From: Puffinus mauretanicus
Taxonomy: Eukaryota > Chordata > Aves > Procellariiformes > Procellariidae
DNA: 64,000 nucleotides
Direction: 5' to 3'
Assembly (NCBI GenBank): GCA_023333565.1
Contig: JAJKFH010000227.1
Span: 930,001-994,000, forward strand
Made by a program: the position numbers and the translations under genes. Shown piece by piece: positions 36,051 through 50,163 of this stretch (its first letter is position 1; each line of letters opens with the position of its first letter). The notes under the pieces were generated by a model. The model was not told where the DNA came from. It searched no databases and worked only from the letters and a program-made list of their open reading frames with translations.

Positions 36051-39000
36051 GCTGTATTTCTTGCAGCCGGTGCTTGGAGGTGCTTGCTGGCCGCACGGTT
36101 TCACACCTCCTCAGTCTAAGATCCGCACAGATGCCAGAAGTCTGATTTTTCACAGGGCTTCGTTGCTTTTTGAAATGCTCCGCTTGCATTTGATTTTCCT
36201 GCTCTCTCGGAGCGAAGGCAGGCTGGCTGGTGGTGGGGATGGAGGGGGTTGAAGAAGTGGAACGTTAGCTCCAGATTATTGTCTGGACTGGCTCAAAGTG
36301 CCATCAGGTGTGAGGCTTGGATAGAGATTTGTGGAGTTTGACGCCTTGCCCAGACAGAGCTTGAGTTCAATCACTTAAAGGCACGTCCGGCTAGACACAG
36401 CCATTGTGTCGGATCCTGGAGCAGGAATATCCTGCGCGCTTTCAATCAGAGCCACAGGAGTGTTTGGTTTTACAGGTCACTTCATTCGTTTTTGGCCCCT
36501 GCCTATGATAAATAGCTCCATCTACTGCACTCGGCTCTTGCAAAGCGGTTTGCTCAATGCCTGCAGGCGTTCAGATCTACCTGATTTTTGCCGTTTGGCC
36601 CGGGTGGTCCAACCCCCAGCCTGGAAAGAGAGGCTTTGTGAGCTTGGCATAAGCGGTATTTATTTGAGTCTGCCCTCTTGCTCATTAGACAAAGCCTGCG
36701 GTGGAGAGTGCATATCTCAGCAATGGCATCGAGAGGTTTTATTTGGAGACAGACTGAGATTTACAGTGTCGCTTTTGACTGTTATAAATGAACCTGTTTT
36801 CTATTTGCACCATTATTTATGCTGTGATAATATTGCATCAGTAAAATAAACCACTCTGGCAGTACCAGCTCATGATCCCACCTGTCTAGGACTGTGACCA
36901 AAGCTTCTCCATCACAGACACTCCATGACCTGACCTGTCCCTGCTGTCTCTCTTTTTTTGTCTCTACGTCACAGCAACAGCCACCGTTGGGGCTGTGGTG
37001 AGCAGAGAGCCCAGGGCGATTCCCAGACGGAAAACTGCAAAAATGTGCAGATTGTTTTAGCTGTGCCAATGCACAGGCTGGTCCATCAGTGCCATCCTGC
37101 CTTCTCCGGAGATCAGCGCTGTCACCCCAGCAGCTGAGGGGCAGCTTATAGCCCCTTCTGGGCAGCACATCCGAGGGGGCTTCTGGCCTCCTGCCTGCTG
37201 CAGGGCTGCCTTCATCAGGAAAGCGGGGTAGGTGGCAAAGTATGGCTGTTTTTAAAGGCCTGGAGAGGCCAGAATAATCCTACCTCGGGCTTGGCAAGAC
37301 ACGGCGTTGCAGCACATTCCTTCACCATTGTAACTCTGGGTTGGGGCTGTACAGCCAGACGATACTGGCAAGGCAACACAAGTTGAGTTTGTGGTTTTTG
37401 GTGGGGGAATAAAGATTAATACCACCAACTGTAAACTCAGGGTGGGGGAATTTTAGGAAAGCAAAAATGTCCTGACTCCGAATTGTGCCAGAAATTAATA
37501 ACCCAGTCCTTGCAAGAAATACAATGTTGTCTTTCCAGTATAGTTACCTCTCATCTGAAAAGAATAATATCTCTCAGGCAGCGTATCTGATCAGACTTGG
37601 ATGGCTTTGCTTTTAGGTACAGGTGTCTTGATTCTGTTACTGAACCCACAGGGTGGAAGGAGTCCAAGGCTGAACGGAGCATCATTCCCCAGCAACGCGT
37701 ACCAGATGTTAGAGAAATGAACAGAAACGAAAGGCGGTGCTCCCTGGGACAACGGTATCAAGGTATTTCCTAGGCTTTTGTTTCATTGCTGGAAAGCTTA
37801 CACGAGTCTGGTTATTAATGGGCTTTCACTGCAGTTTGAGGGGAGCAGGTGGACAGTTTGCACTGTAGCCAGCTTTTATTAATTAAAATGAGGGGTGACA
37901 ACATTAAAACCAGAAAGGGTGAGTCCGGTCAGTGGTAGGGGTGGTTAATGCTGAGTCCTCCTGCATGTCAATCACCAACCTGTCAATCATGGGTATTCTG
38001 TGCAGGCTTTGACAGTTGATTGCAGTGAGACAGTGCTTCTAGTTCTGCCTCACAGCTCCTTTGCACCAGCCCCACCAGAGCTTCACATAATTGCCTTAGT
38101 TTTGTAAAGTTGTCATGCTTTCCGTGATCCTTCTAAAATAATTTTTCTGCTGATCTTCAACTGGTTGTTACAACGTTGTCGTTGCTTTTTGCGGGCTCAT
38201 CGAAAAGGCTCGGGGTTGCAAGGTACTTCTGGTCCCATCGGCTCTTCAAACCAACCAAAATAGTTTGGGAGAATCTTGGGTAGGATTTGCTTGGGACTGG
38301 GCAGGTGTGCCATGACTACCCTTAGACATAATTTTTTTAAGTGCCTCTGAACCAGTATGTTCCTGACTGCAGCATCCTACCCAGGATACGGAGGAGGAAT
38401 GTATTGACTATGAGTTAAGAACCTAAAAATGTGCTATTGAATTCTCTATTGCAATTCAGTTACCATAAACAGTAATTAAAATAGTTATTGGGCTATCCAC
38501 TGGCATGAGGAACATTACATACTGTTATGTTTTCCACAGGCAAAGAGCCAAGCTGGGGCCAGAGTCAGCCTTGATGCCTTTTATTTCATGCAAAGGGAAT
38601 CACAAACAGGAGACTTTCCTTCAAAGCCCTGCCACGAGCTCCCCCGAGGCATCCCTCACCTGAAATTGGGATGCCTCCTGCTCCCAGTGCCCTGCAGCAC
38701 CCAGTAGGACCCGCATGCTGCGGGGTGGGGGCAGACAAGTGACAGCCCCTCCAGTCCTTGGGACACATCATTGTGGCCCCTTGCATTCCCAGCAAAGCAA
38801 TAACAGCTGTTTATTTAAACTTTTCTCCTCTGTGACCAGTGCAGGGCTCTGCCTCTGCAAATGCCCTCCTACCTGATCCAACTCAGACTTGCTGAAGTGA
38901 CCTCAGGTGCTTTGGACTGAGAAAGAAGGAGGAAAAAGGTAGCCTGGCTTTGCAATACCCCTTTGGGAGAAAAGCGCTGAAGTCATCAATCCTCCTGCCT

Positions 39001-39630
39001 CTACTCTGAATTTTCTGAGCCTGACGTTTCCACCTTGAAAGGTGACAGAGCAGTACCAGCCCTCAAATGAATGGTTTTGAAGTAATGCATTTTTAAAATC
39101 TAATAACTTTTATGTTCTTACTGGACAGTGTCTTCTCCCTAGGGAACTATTAGTTCCCCTTTTTTCATGGTTTTCTTTTAAAGCCAAGGAAGATTCTTTG
39201 CAAAGAAAAAAAAAAAAATCAAACCAACAAGTGTCAGCTAATTTATTCCCAGAACCTGCGGCTACTCTGTGCCAGAGACCCCAGAGTACCTGGAAAAGTC
39301 ATGAGAAGTGATGCCAGTGGGAGCCTCTTGCTCCCCTTTTTCTCCAGCGGGTTTGCTCCCTTGTGTTCACCGCGGATGAAGGGGGACAGTCCCCGTGCAC
39401 AGCTGTTGGGGTTACATGACTGTGAGGGGTGAGGATGGGCTGGACTGAAAAGGCTTTGCTCTCATTGGGGCACCTGAAAAATATTTTGGATCTCGAGCCG
39501 TTTCAAAATCTGTATGTAAAGTGCTGACATACCTCACACCTTTTAGCTAGGTTTCCTCCAGAGCAGGTCAAATGCTTGTAGAAGTGATGAACAGTTCTGA
39601 ACCCAGCAAAATCCAGCCTCGAGCACATCC
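36051..39630. other. intergenic, no gene recognised
   Basis: Unique sequence. A plus-strand open frame of 147 codons at 36406-36849 has no recognisable domain and no supporting context. An A tract lies at 39206-39219. I see nothing else. Confidence 0.55.
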
Positions 39631-39639
39631 AGGGATCTT

Positions 39640-39735
39640 GGAGGGAAACTGAGGCATTGGGAGGGTATGGACAGTGGTGCCACCAGAGCAAAGGGCTCAA
39701 GCCCAAACTGCCTACTCTAGCTGCTAGTCTCTGCA
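39640..39735 (-). repeat. possible MIR-like SINE fragment, minus strand
   Basis: GGAGGGAAACTGAGGCATTGGGAGGG matches the reverse-strand MIR hallmark GGAAACTGAGGCACAGAGAGG, and the following AGAGCAAAGGGCTCAAGCCCAAACTGCC resembles the diverged part near the tRNA-like head. The match is short. Confidence 0.35.
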
Positions 39736-39998
39736 ACTCCTAGTGCTGCATCTGTTGGTGAACGCATTGATGATCTTTGCACGTAAAGATACTGCAGGGA
39801 GGAGGTTCATATAAATAGATTAGGTAGAGAGGTTTTGCTTAAAATCAACTGTCAAACTCTGAAGGTTAATAGTTTCCATCCCAAACAACCGTCTGAGCAT
39901 TCAGCTCATATAAATCTCAGCTCCATGTTCAACGCCATGAACTGACGTTACGGCAGAGCGGTTATTCATTTCAACAGATTTCTAGAGGACAGCTTGGT

Positions 39999-40063
39999 TA
40001 AAAAAAAAAAAAAAGAAATAGGCAAAAGTACAAAAGAAAAAAAAGTACAAAAAGAAAAAAAAA
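39999..40063 (+). repeat. A-rich purine tract
   Basis: A-runs of 6 to 14 bases separated by G, GTAC and GGC units, including two copies of AAAAGTACAAAA. It may be an expanded simple repeat or an old A-tail. Confidence 0.8.
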
Positions 40064-43000
40064 AGGCAGAAGATGCAGCCAAGACATCAGTGATAAAGAG
40101 GAGCAGAAGAGGCAGCTGGAGCCTTGGACTGCGGCGCGGGACATTGTGTGCTGGAATCAGGAGTTACCCCAGAGAGATCAATATTTGTTGCCCTGCTGGT
40201 CCAAATGCCAAAGCACTGTGTCACCAAGGGGGAGAAAATCCATCGTGTAAATCTGTGGAGAGTGAGTGATAGGATGCAATAGCAGGGGATAATGTAATAT
40301 GTCTGTAAAAGAAGATATATAGACCATATACTTGGCTATTTTGTGGCTGGTTTTTTTTTCCTTCTGAATCTGCCTTCTGTTTGTGCTCCTGTGGTTTTCT
40401 TCCATGTTTCACCCTCATTTTATTCTAGTATTTCCTGGGCCTTGCAAAGAAGAGAAAAACTTGTTATCACCCTGGCTGATCATGCCAACTTCTTCCTAGG
40501 ACCTGGCTGAGGGTAACCAAGCAAGGGATCACGGGGCTGTTTGTCTCTCCTCTACCCAGGTTTTGCCACTGCTGTGGGAAGCAGAGTCACCAGGAAACTG
40601 CCTGGTTTCTCCCACGTGTAGCTGGAGGTGGACGCAGGCTGGGAAGTCTTTGCCTGTGTATCCAGAGTGAGAAGCCCATCAGTGCAGCTGAGCAAAGGAT
40701 GAAGTGGTCTGGTCCATCTTCCCCTTGTCCAGGAGAGACCTTGGGCACCAACCTGTGAGTCTTGGGGTCACACAGCTCCTGAGCCACCACAACTACACAC
40801 TACCTGCTTCCTCAGGGGTTGCAAAGGACTTACTACTCATCTGTAAATTCCAAATTTGTGCTCTGCTTATTGGATCGTTCATTAATCCTAACAGTCATCT
40901 GGACTGCCCAGTGGTAGCACTCTCCGGTTTATTCTGGAGCTACCTAGCAGAATTTATTTCATACGTCACATGTTCATAACAGGTCAGGCTTTAGCAGCTT
41001 TTGGGTTGTCTAACTCAAACATGGGTGGTTTTTTTCGGCCACAGAATTAGCTTGCTCACAAAGTTTTTATGCTGTCTTGTGGAGGCTTCTGTATTGCTCC
41101 TTGGCTTGCAAACCTGACTTTGGCATGATGGTTAGATGGCAGAAGGGGTTTCTGTTTGCTTGGAAGATGGCAGTGGGACCATAAACTCATTGCTAGGGTA
41201 ACATCAGGCTGCAAGCTACAAATTAGCTGTCAATGTAAGGAAATACTCATACTCAACCAAAACCAGGCTTCACTCATAGTCTCCTGGGGAAGAGGGGCAA
41301 ACAGAGGGTAACCCCCGCAAAGAAACGCACGGTGAGGCCCTCCCAGGAAGGATGGGTAACGGGCGGTGTCAGCAGTCTGCTTTGGTGCACTATAATCTAG
41401 GGCACATCAGCTCTTTCTAGCAGTGAATGCTGAGCCTTAGCAAAACCCTAAAATTTTAAGAGTGTGTTTGGTGTCTAGCCAAGGAACTTTTCCTTGCTAA
41501 AACTTTTCCACTATAACTGGCAGAAATGTAACTGCGCATGAAAGGTTGCACAACGCCGTCTCCCAGTGAGCCAAACGACAGGGAAAAGGCAAAGAGCATC
41601 TCAGATATATCACAACTAGCATTTAGATGAAACAGTTTCATAACTGTATACATATACCTGCCATGAACCTCTCCATGTATTGGGTGCAAGGACTGTGGTT
41701 CACTTCTTAATCTTTCAAGAATTACCAGAGAAATATCAAGAAGCCCAGCTACAAAAGATATCAGCAGAAGAAAATGAGCCTTTGGTTTGTTTTAGAAACT
41801 GTTCTTATACTGTGTTTCTTCTATGGGTAGGAGAATTTTTCCTGCACTGCTTGCTGTAGCCTTTTCTTGACGAATCGTTGCAGACTAACAGAGCTCCTGT
41901 ATATTTGTGCTGGGCAATTTGTTGGTTGGTTTGTGGTGCAGGGAAATTTAGATGAGATAAAGCTCTGGCCCCATGAGATTTGGAATGATCACAACTACTG
42001 CTCCCTTGGCACGATATTAAAACCAAAAGAAAGATTTCTATTAGGTTTTAGAGAGTAGTTTAATGGTTTAATTTTGATAATGCTTACCCATACTCACCAG
42101 GCACAGCAAAATTCAGGTAGATAGCCCAAATCACGGTATCTCCTCCCTATCCTCCCCATCTGGTTTTCATCTGTTCACAGAAAGACAATAGCAGTCTTTT
42201 GGGAGAGGAAGAGAGAGAAACTAACACCAACAACATAATTATAGTGGGGGTATGGAGGTCAGAAGAACATCTTAAAGTAATAAGTAAAATGAAGAGATGC
42301 ATTAGTTGAGTTGATGAAATCTTTGCAGGAGAGGATGAATTCTCTTTTATGTTATTGAACGATATTTTTCCCAAAGTTTAAACCAGTGATGCTTTCTACT
42401 GTAGCTCACTTTCTGTGGCAGGTTTGTATTGTCTTTCAGATGAAATAATTTTCACTGCTGAATTTATAGAAAATAAAGGTTTTTTAGTTCTTAGACTTGT
42501 TTCAGGTAAAGGGAAATAAGAGAAAGGAGTTTTATACAAAAGCTTGCAGAAATATACAGCTGAAGAGCATTTGATTTAAAGTTCAGACTTGTAATGCTCT
42601 CCATAAGTTACCTATCACAAATTTTAAACTGATCTTATAGTTTGGTTATATACTTTTTATGAAGCATTTCATGCCTCATTTCCAGGCAGATTTATAGCCC
42701 TTACACAATGCTAGATGAGTGACTCCACATGCTTCATGTCAACAAGTTCTTTTTCTTTTTTTTCCTGAAACTCCTGCTGGTTAAAATTAAGCCATATTGC
42801 AGTCAAAGTGCATTTGCTCTTGACATTTTTGAACTGCTCTTGGTCAACCCAGAGAATTTGGTGAAAATGGCCAAGAGGGTTTTGACTTTACAGATGGAGG
42901 TCAGTAAACAAGAGCTGGTACCCCTAAAAATTCCCAAACTGAAACTGGGTCTTTCTTTTATATACATACATGTTGTGTTGACCACCTGAGTTTTGACATA

Positions 43001-46000
43001 ATTAAAGGTCAAAGTGAAGCCTATCTGACCTACAAGGTGTCCTTTCCAAAACAATCTCACCTACAGAAACAGAGAGGGGCAAGAACAACGTCGCTCTTTA
43101 CAGGCTAGCAGATGTGAAAATATCTACAAATACAGAGTGGCCAACAATAACCTAGCACAAATCATGAGCTGTTGGAAAGAAAAATACCTTTACACTGGGC
43201 TTTGAATCAATGCTGTGACTTGGAGGCAAGTACAGATTTTGCCCAAACGTTCTGGCTGATGCTTTGCCTTTGATGGGTCCCGTAGGATGCTCCCATCACC
43301 ATCCTTGCATCACCCTAAACCACCCAAAAGTTTTACACGTGTCAAAGCCAGAAACAGTAAGCAAAACACCATGTTTATTTCTATTTATTTCTGAATAGAC
43401 ACAAGTGTATTTATATTCATTTCCAAAACCCTCAGGAGCTTACAAGGTCTGACTAAGGCTGCTAGGACAGGGTTATCCTTTGGCATATTCATAAACACGG
43501 GACATGCAGAAGCAGGAGGAATCTGCCCAGGATATCACATCACAGCTTGATGTAACCACAAGGCCACTGTACATTTTACATGCACTGTTGCACCTGACTC
43601 ACACAGGATGTGGCTTTTTTTGCCAGCTTGCCCTCGAGTGTGGAAATTTAGGCTATTAATCCCTTAAGGGGAATAAGCATCTCCCTGGGGTGTTGCAAGG
43701 ATGGTGGCTGTACCCACCGCACAAGGAAATGAGTGGCTGAACCGGAGGGAGGGATGATGCCTTGATCATCTGGGCAGGTCATCCAGTGGGGATGTGTTAC
43801 AGCCTGGTAGCAGAATAATCCATCTCCCGTCCTTCATGCAAGGGGAGAGACAGGCATATTGCTGGGATAATTAATCCCCTGATGGGTCCATCAGCCCTTC
43901 AGAAGATGGTGGCTGGAGGGAGACTGCCTAGACTCCAGCAAAATTTTACGTGATGTGGCCAGTGAGTTAGAAAATGTTCCCGGCATGGGAAAGCACCTAG
44001 TTTATCCTGGGGGCTGTTCTTGTTTTCCAAGCTGAGAGCATGCTTGGAGGTAGCAGCAGTGGAGAGACCTTGTAAATGGGTTGGCAGATGCATCAAGTGC
44101 CCAACGCACCTGAAGCCGGCAGCCCTGGTCCGTGGCGGTGATGGTCCCTGCTCCCACCGAGCCGCTCGCTAGCCCACCTTGCTGCAGAGCCCGGCGGGCA
44201 GGGGTAGGAATGGCCGGTTTTCAGGGAGCTGTTTCAGGAGCAGAGATTTAAGCTGTGTTTGACAAGAAGAAAGTCCGTTTCAGCAGCTCCTGTTCGCAGC
44301 TGGCACGCTGCAGGGAGGTGGCGGCCGTTCATCTGCTTGTTTTCCAGTCCTACACACTTCAGTTTGGCTCGGGGGATCAGGTGCCCAGGGACGCAGGGAA
44401 TAGCCCCTGTTCAAGGACAGAACATCTTGTTAAAATATTTTCATTCTATAAAAGCGACAGTGCCTTCTTTAATGCTGTCGCCTGCCCGTTCATGAAGCAG
44501 AGCTAAGAACAAATGCCTCATGTGCAGCATATTTCTTTTTATGACCTGAAAAGCAGCACACAAAGCAGAAAGAGTCTATCCTCTGTTTTTTATTTCTTTA
44601 AACCTGGCCTTTCCGAAGTGCTCTTTATAGCAACCAAAACGCTGCCTGTCCGTCCTCTCACTACCTTGCATCAAACCCGTGAGACTCCTGCAATTAGGAC
44701 TGGTTCTTGTCTCCCGCGATCCTCATGTTTCTTTGGTGATGGGGCTGTCAGCAGCAAAGAGAAAGCCGGTGGGCTTCCCCCAAAGCTGGGTTTTAGACCT
44801 TCACATCTCCATGTCACAAGGAACCAAGCACTTAGGTATTTTCTTTCTGCTTTTTGTTTCCCTGTGGCATGTTGCATTTTTGTCTGTGAGAGTTCGGACT
44901 GTTGTACCAAAGGGTTATTTGCTGTGTAGGCTGTTGGAGTGACTGGAAGAGATGCTGCGAGGACCCTTCTGCCATTCACCTATTAAAATGCCAAAAAGAG
45001 AGGATTTAAGATGATTTCCAAACTCCAAAGAAAAAAAAATCTTTGGGGAAAACCAGGCTATGGGTCACATATATCATTGACCTCATTGCTGACTCCTCCT
45101 GGTGGTGCCTCTCTGCAGTTCCTCGCTGTTGCCCCCATCAATGTTGTACCCCGGCACCTCTGCTCTCCTTTACTCTCTCTTCCCTCTTCGTTAGGCTGAG
45201 CATGGGATTTGTCAAAACCTTTCCCTCAAAAGGTTGTCAAAACCAGTGAAAGTGCTTTTGACACAGCTTGAAAACAAAAGGTTCTTTGTTTTCCTTTCTG
45301 TGTTTTTCAACAAAGGTCCAACTTTTTCCACAGCGGGAAGAAATGTTTTCAGTTCATTTCCCTAACAGCTGTAATACTGTTTTGTTCTTGTACTTGTATG
45401 TTCTCTTTTCCTTCAGATCCTTTCTTAATACCATCTCTAGAAATCTTCTCATACTCTTCCCAGGAAGTGTTGCATATCTTATCTGTCTTGTTCATTTTCT
45501 TGTATTTTTTTGCCTAATCTAGCTTAAGCTGTAAATTCTTCAAGGTGAAGAAGAGGGCTACGTTTTGGCAGTCTTTCTTTGATATCAGTGGCTTAATCTG
45601 GGTTAGATCACCAAGAATGAAAGCAGCAGGTGATACTTTCTGCTCAATGCAAGATCACGTTTAGGGAAACTGTGGCTTTTAGTATTTTGCATTTTAAAGA
45701 AGAGGATGGCAGGACAGAAGAATCTGGCGTTCCTCAGCCCTCTGCTATGCAGCTGCCCTTCACTGTCAGATGTTTTATTGGTGTTATTCCTTTGCAATAA
45801 ATAATGGCCACCTCCCCAACCAGCTAGAACCAACTAAATGCCCGAATGTATTGAAACTCCTGTGGTTTGTCCCTCATCTAAGAAGTCTCTTCAGGGCACC
45901 TGAGGGAGCTGAAAATGCAAATGCAGAGCTGAATTGGCAGTATCCTGCACTGGACAAGGATGAGATCTTCATGACAGACCTACCTCTTTTCTTACTGATT

Positions 46001-49000
46001 TCACAGAGTCTGTCACAGCTTGCTAGCCAAATGCAGAGGCTCTAGAATGAGAGCTGTTATGACTGTAGCCTCTGAGGTATGAAGAGGAAATGGTAAAATA
46101 TGTATGCAAAATGTATGCAAGTGGAAGCAAATCAAGAATTATGGAAATAGGCAGGTATTTATAAAGTAACGGTCTTTGCAGTGTCTACTTCCCTGCAGAG
46201 ATGGAGTTTTGGTCATGCTTTTGTCATGGTAATAGTAACTCTGTGCATGTTTATCAAGGTCCACATGATCCAAAACATTTCAAATTTGTGAAAATCTTTA
46301 CATTTTTCACCTTTTCTGTTAGCTATATTTACAGAAAACCCGTTACTCAAGTCCATCAGTAATGGAAACAAAGGTGGTGCTGATATCTAGTCCAGCTAAG
46401 ATAAATTTGGTTTTGTTTCTTTCAGTGGTGTTCCAGGAAAAGTGGCAGAAATGACAGATATAAAGATGATCTTGCCTATTATTATGTGATGAAAGTCCTA
46501 TTTCTTTCTTAAAACGTCACTAATGTTTCAAGACTGCTTTTCCACAGAACGCTAGCAATATTTGATTATTTCCAACTGGAGGAACATATAAAATAACAAA
46601 GAGTCGTTACACTTGATGGTGCCTCATGGCTGGTGGTCTGGCAGCTGTTCAGATGATACATACGAACACTTAGAGGAAAGCGTCTTGGAGAGTTTTAAAA
46701 GCCTTTCTTAGAAATGGATATATGTGTGATTCAGTTCAGTTCTTTTCCTCAGCCATGACAAATAAATGTTACCAGTGGCAGGAAGAATAGTCCTGGTGAA
46801 GGGCAATGGCAGCTTGTTCAAAGAGGGATTACGGCTGAAACCTGGAAGCAAAACACTGTCAGCCCTGCCCTTGGAAGAGGAGGAATGTTCTCAGGGAGAG
46901 GGATATGACATAAAAAGAAAACCCAGAGTGTTTCCTGCCCTCGTGCCAAGTTTTTTTTCTCTCCTGGAGAAAGATTGACCCCTTTCCCTGGGGAGAGCGG
47001 TGCAACCCTATAAAGAAGCAACAGACCCCTCAGTCATGTCAGACGAGATTCTGTAGCCTTTGCTTTGTATATGGGAGTTTTGTCCAGGATCAGGGTAATT
47101 AATGACCGATATAATTAATCTCATGTTTGACTTTTTCAAATCAGCCAATGAAGACTGTAAGTAATGATTGCATGAGTAACTGCAGGAGGAAGGAGGTACC
47201 TTGTGGTGTCTGCTGCAAGATCTATTTTTCTGGAAACAATGACTAATACTGCTTTTTCAGGGGAGGATTTGATGTACATCCAGGCTGCATGCATGAATCA
47301 GTGCTGAGAATCAACAAAGTGCAACTATTTACTTTTTACTCCTAGAGCTCTCTATTTTAGCTTCTGGACTGGAAAGACCTGATTTGCTACCTCTTGTATC
47401 CTTCACATAACGGCAACTGCTGAGAAAGGATCAAGGGAGATGACACCATAGGTCTTCTGCTCCCTGCACGGGCTTCTCCTTTACATGTCAAGCACCCGAA
47501 GACATAGCAGGTGTCACCTGAAGTCAGTTTTCAGTCTGATGCAGCATTTGCTCTTCTAGTGTGGTTGGACTGTGAAACATCATGAGCACCAACTCAAAAG
47601 TGAGTATTGCTACTGTTACGTGTTGCACACACTGACCTTCCCATGGTCTACAAGACCTAATACTAATCACACCCCAATACTTAGGCTGCACACAGAAATT
47701 ATGTTGCAATTCAAGGAAAATCACCCTTTATGTCTGTAACGCAAATAGTGGATTTAAAAGGAAGCATAAGGCTGTAACAACAAGGACGAAGTGTTGCTCA
47801 TGCAATAACAACCCCGTCTTGTAAGCAATTACTTACTTCAACAGCCTACCTAGCTGGAAGAATCTGAGTATTACCCAGAAAGATAAAAATGACCAGAGAA
47901 GAGGTGGGTCATATCTGATATCTGTCCTTTCAGCACCAGGTTTCCACAGGGAGCCAATGGAGGAGATGGAAGCCATGGGCTGCAGGAGGGTGGACAGAGT
48001 TACAAGGAGCTGCTTATGAAAGACTCTTGCTCACAAAACCAGAGATTTTCACCGTTACTGATGTCAATTCAAGTTTCTTCATGTTTTCCTAAATTCTATT
48101 TTTCAGTGTGGTCCAAAAGTCTATCAAGGCCTGTGGCTTAATTTTCCAGTGGTTTGTCAGTGTAAAAAGATGCCATTTCCACATAGCTTGTTGTTCACAG
48201 TGTAAATATGTTTTTAGGCACAGAGTAATTTAATCCTACAGATTTGCAGAGAAGCTGCAAACCCCTCTGGCAGTGTCTAGGGCAATATAAATGCTCTGTT
48301 TCCATCGCTTCTATTTATGGAAAACCAAAGGCCATTTATCTCCTAGATTCCCATGAGATTTTCTATAGCTTAGTCAAAAACCATGAATTACTGCTTGGTT
48401 GGAGTTATTTCAGGGAAACTGCAGAGGATGGGAAGAGGCTGTGCCTCAGCAAACAGCCATAGCGTCTCCAAAAGGGATCATAATGATGCCCTGTCCTGTT
48501 CCCTGAGAAATTCTAATTTATCTAGTTGCCGAAGTGAGACTATCATTTAAAACTCCTTTGATTAAAAGTGATCTTAGATTTTGTTTCTCTGATCTCTGGC
48601 TCCTGAAAGAATGGCATCTAAACCTGCTGGCTCTGGAAAGTGATGGAGAGTTGCCTTAGGCAATTCCAGCCCAGGGGGAATTGCAGGTGTCCCCACTGCG
48701 GCAGGAGGGGACCCAAACGGGGCCGTACGGACATAGGAGAGTGAGAAGATGCAGATACCCTCACAACCGTGGTAGCTGCTCAGGTCTCCCTCAGTCCTGG
48801 CAGGGACAGGCACAACTTTTTTTCCTATAGACATTCTGTCATTGCAAAGATTTTCTTGAGAAATTCCAGACCAAAAATAATAAAAAAAAAGGAACATTTG
48901 AGTTCTCCTGGCTGGACCAAGAGAAATTCCTTGTGGTTTAAACGGTTAGACTTCAGCTATGTGCTGGCAGAAGGCCCAGTTTGAGAAGTGATGGGGATGC

Positions 49001-50086
49001 ATCGATTGCACTGAGACCTTTCGGAGCCTCCTGTAAGGACCCGCCTGGGTGTCCTTCAAAATGCTCGTGCCACAGCTCGAGGATACACCGTGCAACACCA
49101 CACTGGTCACGACTTCAGGCCCTCGCATCATGCCATGTATGCCGTGCTGAGTGCTATACATCAGCTGATGGATGCTGCTGCTGTCATGAGATTTGCCCAT
49201 CACTAATGACACTTTGGCAACCACTGAGTCGTCATTTGATTTATGTTTACAATGTAATGAACACACTTCTATTTATTTCTGCCGTTAGCACCTCATCTCG
49301 GTTTGTAGGAAGCCTTATGTTTCTGAAGTACTTTGGCAAAAGTAAAGGGCAAAGTGGAGTTATTTCTAGTCTTGTTTAAAAAAAACCCTGAAAGACAGAT
49401 TATTCATTTCTTTTCTTGTGTTTCTAGAAGATGCTAAAGGACATGTAAACCACTGTGCAATATCATCCCAGGAAGACTAAAGGAACTAAAGAAGCCAGAA
49501 ATTAGGTATATAAAAGTCTTCACTTAATTTTTTTTTTTTTTAAAGTAATTATTTGGAGAAAAATAAGCTTGTAGATACTCTAAATACTCTAGCTTTTGAT
49601 GAGAATATCATACTTTAAAAATTAAGAATAATAGGAAAATCCCTTCCTTGGAGAGTTCTAAAAAGCAGGGAATACAAAGAAGTTCCTGATCTATTTCTTA
49701 CGGAAGATTTTCCCCCACTCAGTATCTGAACAGATGTTTTAAATTACAAGATATGACTTTGAAAGTCTGGTAATTTCTGCCAGGAGTTTCGTAGTTGCTA
49801 GATTTTCTGTCAAGAAGAGCTGTGTCGTCTCCCTGGAGTTCCTCTAATTGGGCTGTAAGTTTGCAAGGAAGGACTTTAGTCGCTCCAGTTTATCTGCTCC
49901 ATCAGGTGGTTTCACATTGTATCAGGGCAACAGTGGCTGCATTGTGGAGCCCTTGGTTTGTTCCTGTTTGCTGTGCAGGAAAAGTGATGGGGATCCCCAC
50001 TGCAAGTTTAACTGGCATCTTAAAGAAATTATACTAACACACTCATCTTCTTTTATCTGATCTTTTCTAAATCCAGCCGTTCAGCG

Positions 50087-50163
50087 AATTGTTTTTATGT
50101 CTTTATGACATAAACATATACATAAACATAAACATACAGCAGTCTTTATGACAATTGTTTTAT
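50087..50163 (+). repeat. short local duplication around ATAAAC repeats
   Basis: The 12-base word GTCTTTATGACA occurs at 50099-50110 and 50142-50153. Between the copies lie several CATAAACATA units, and AATTGTTTTTAT/AATTGTTTTAT words flank both sides (50087 and about 50153). This fits a replication-slippage duplication. Confidence 0.7.

Noticed and set aside
40748..40790. GGGGTCACACAGCTCCTGAG, like a reverse MIR core
   Set aside because: Only one word matches; adjacent MIR parts are missing.
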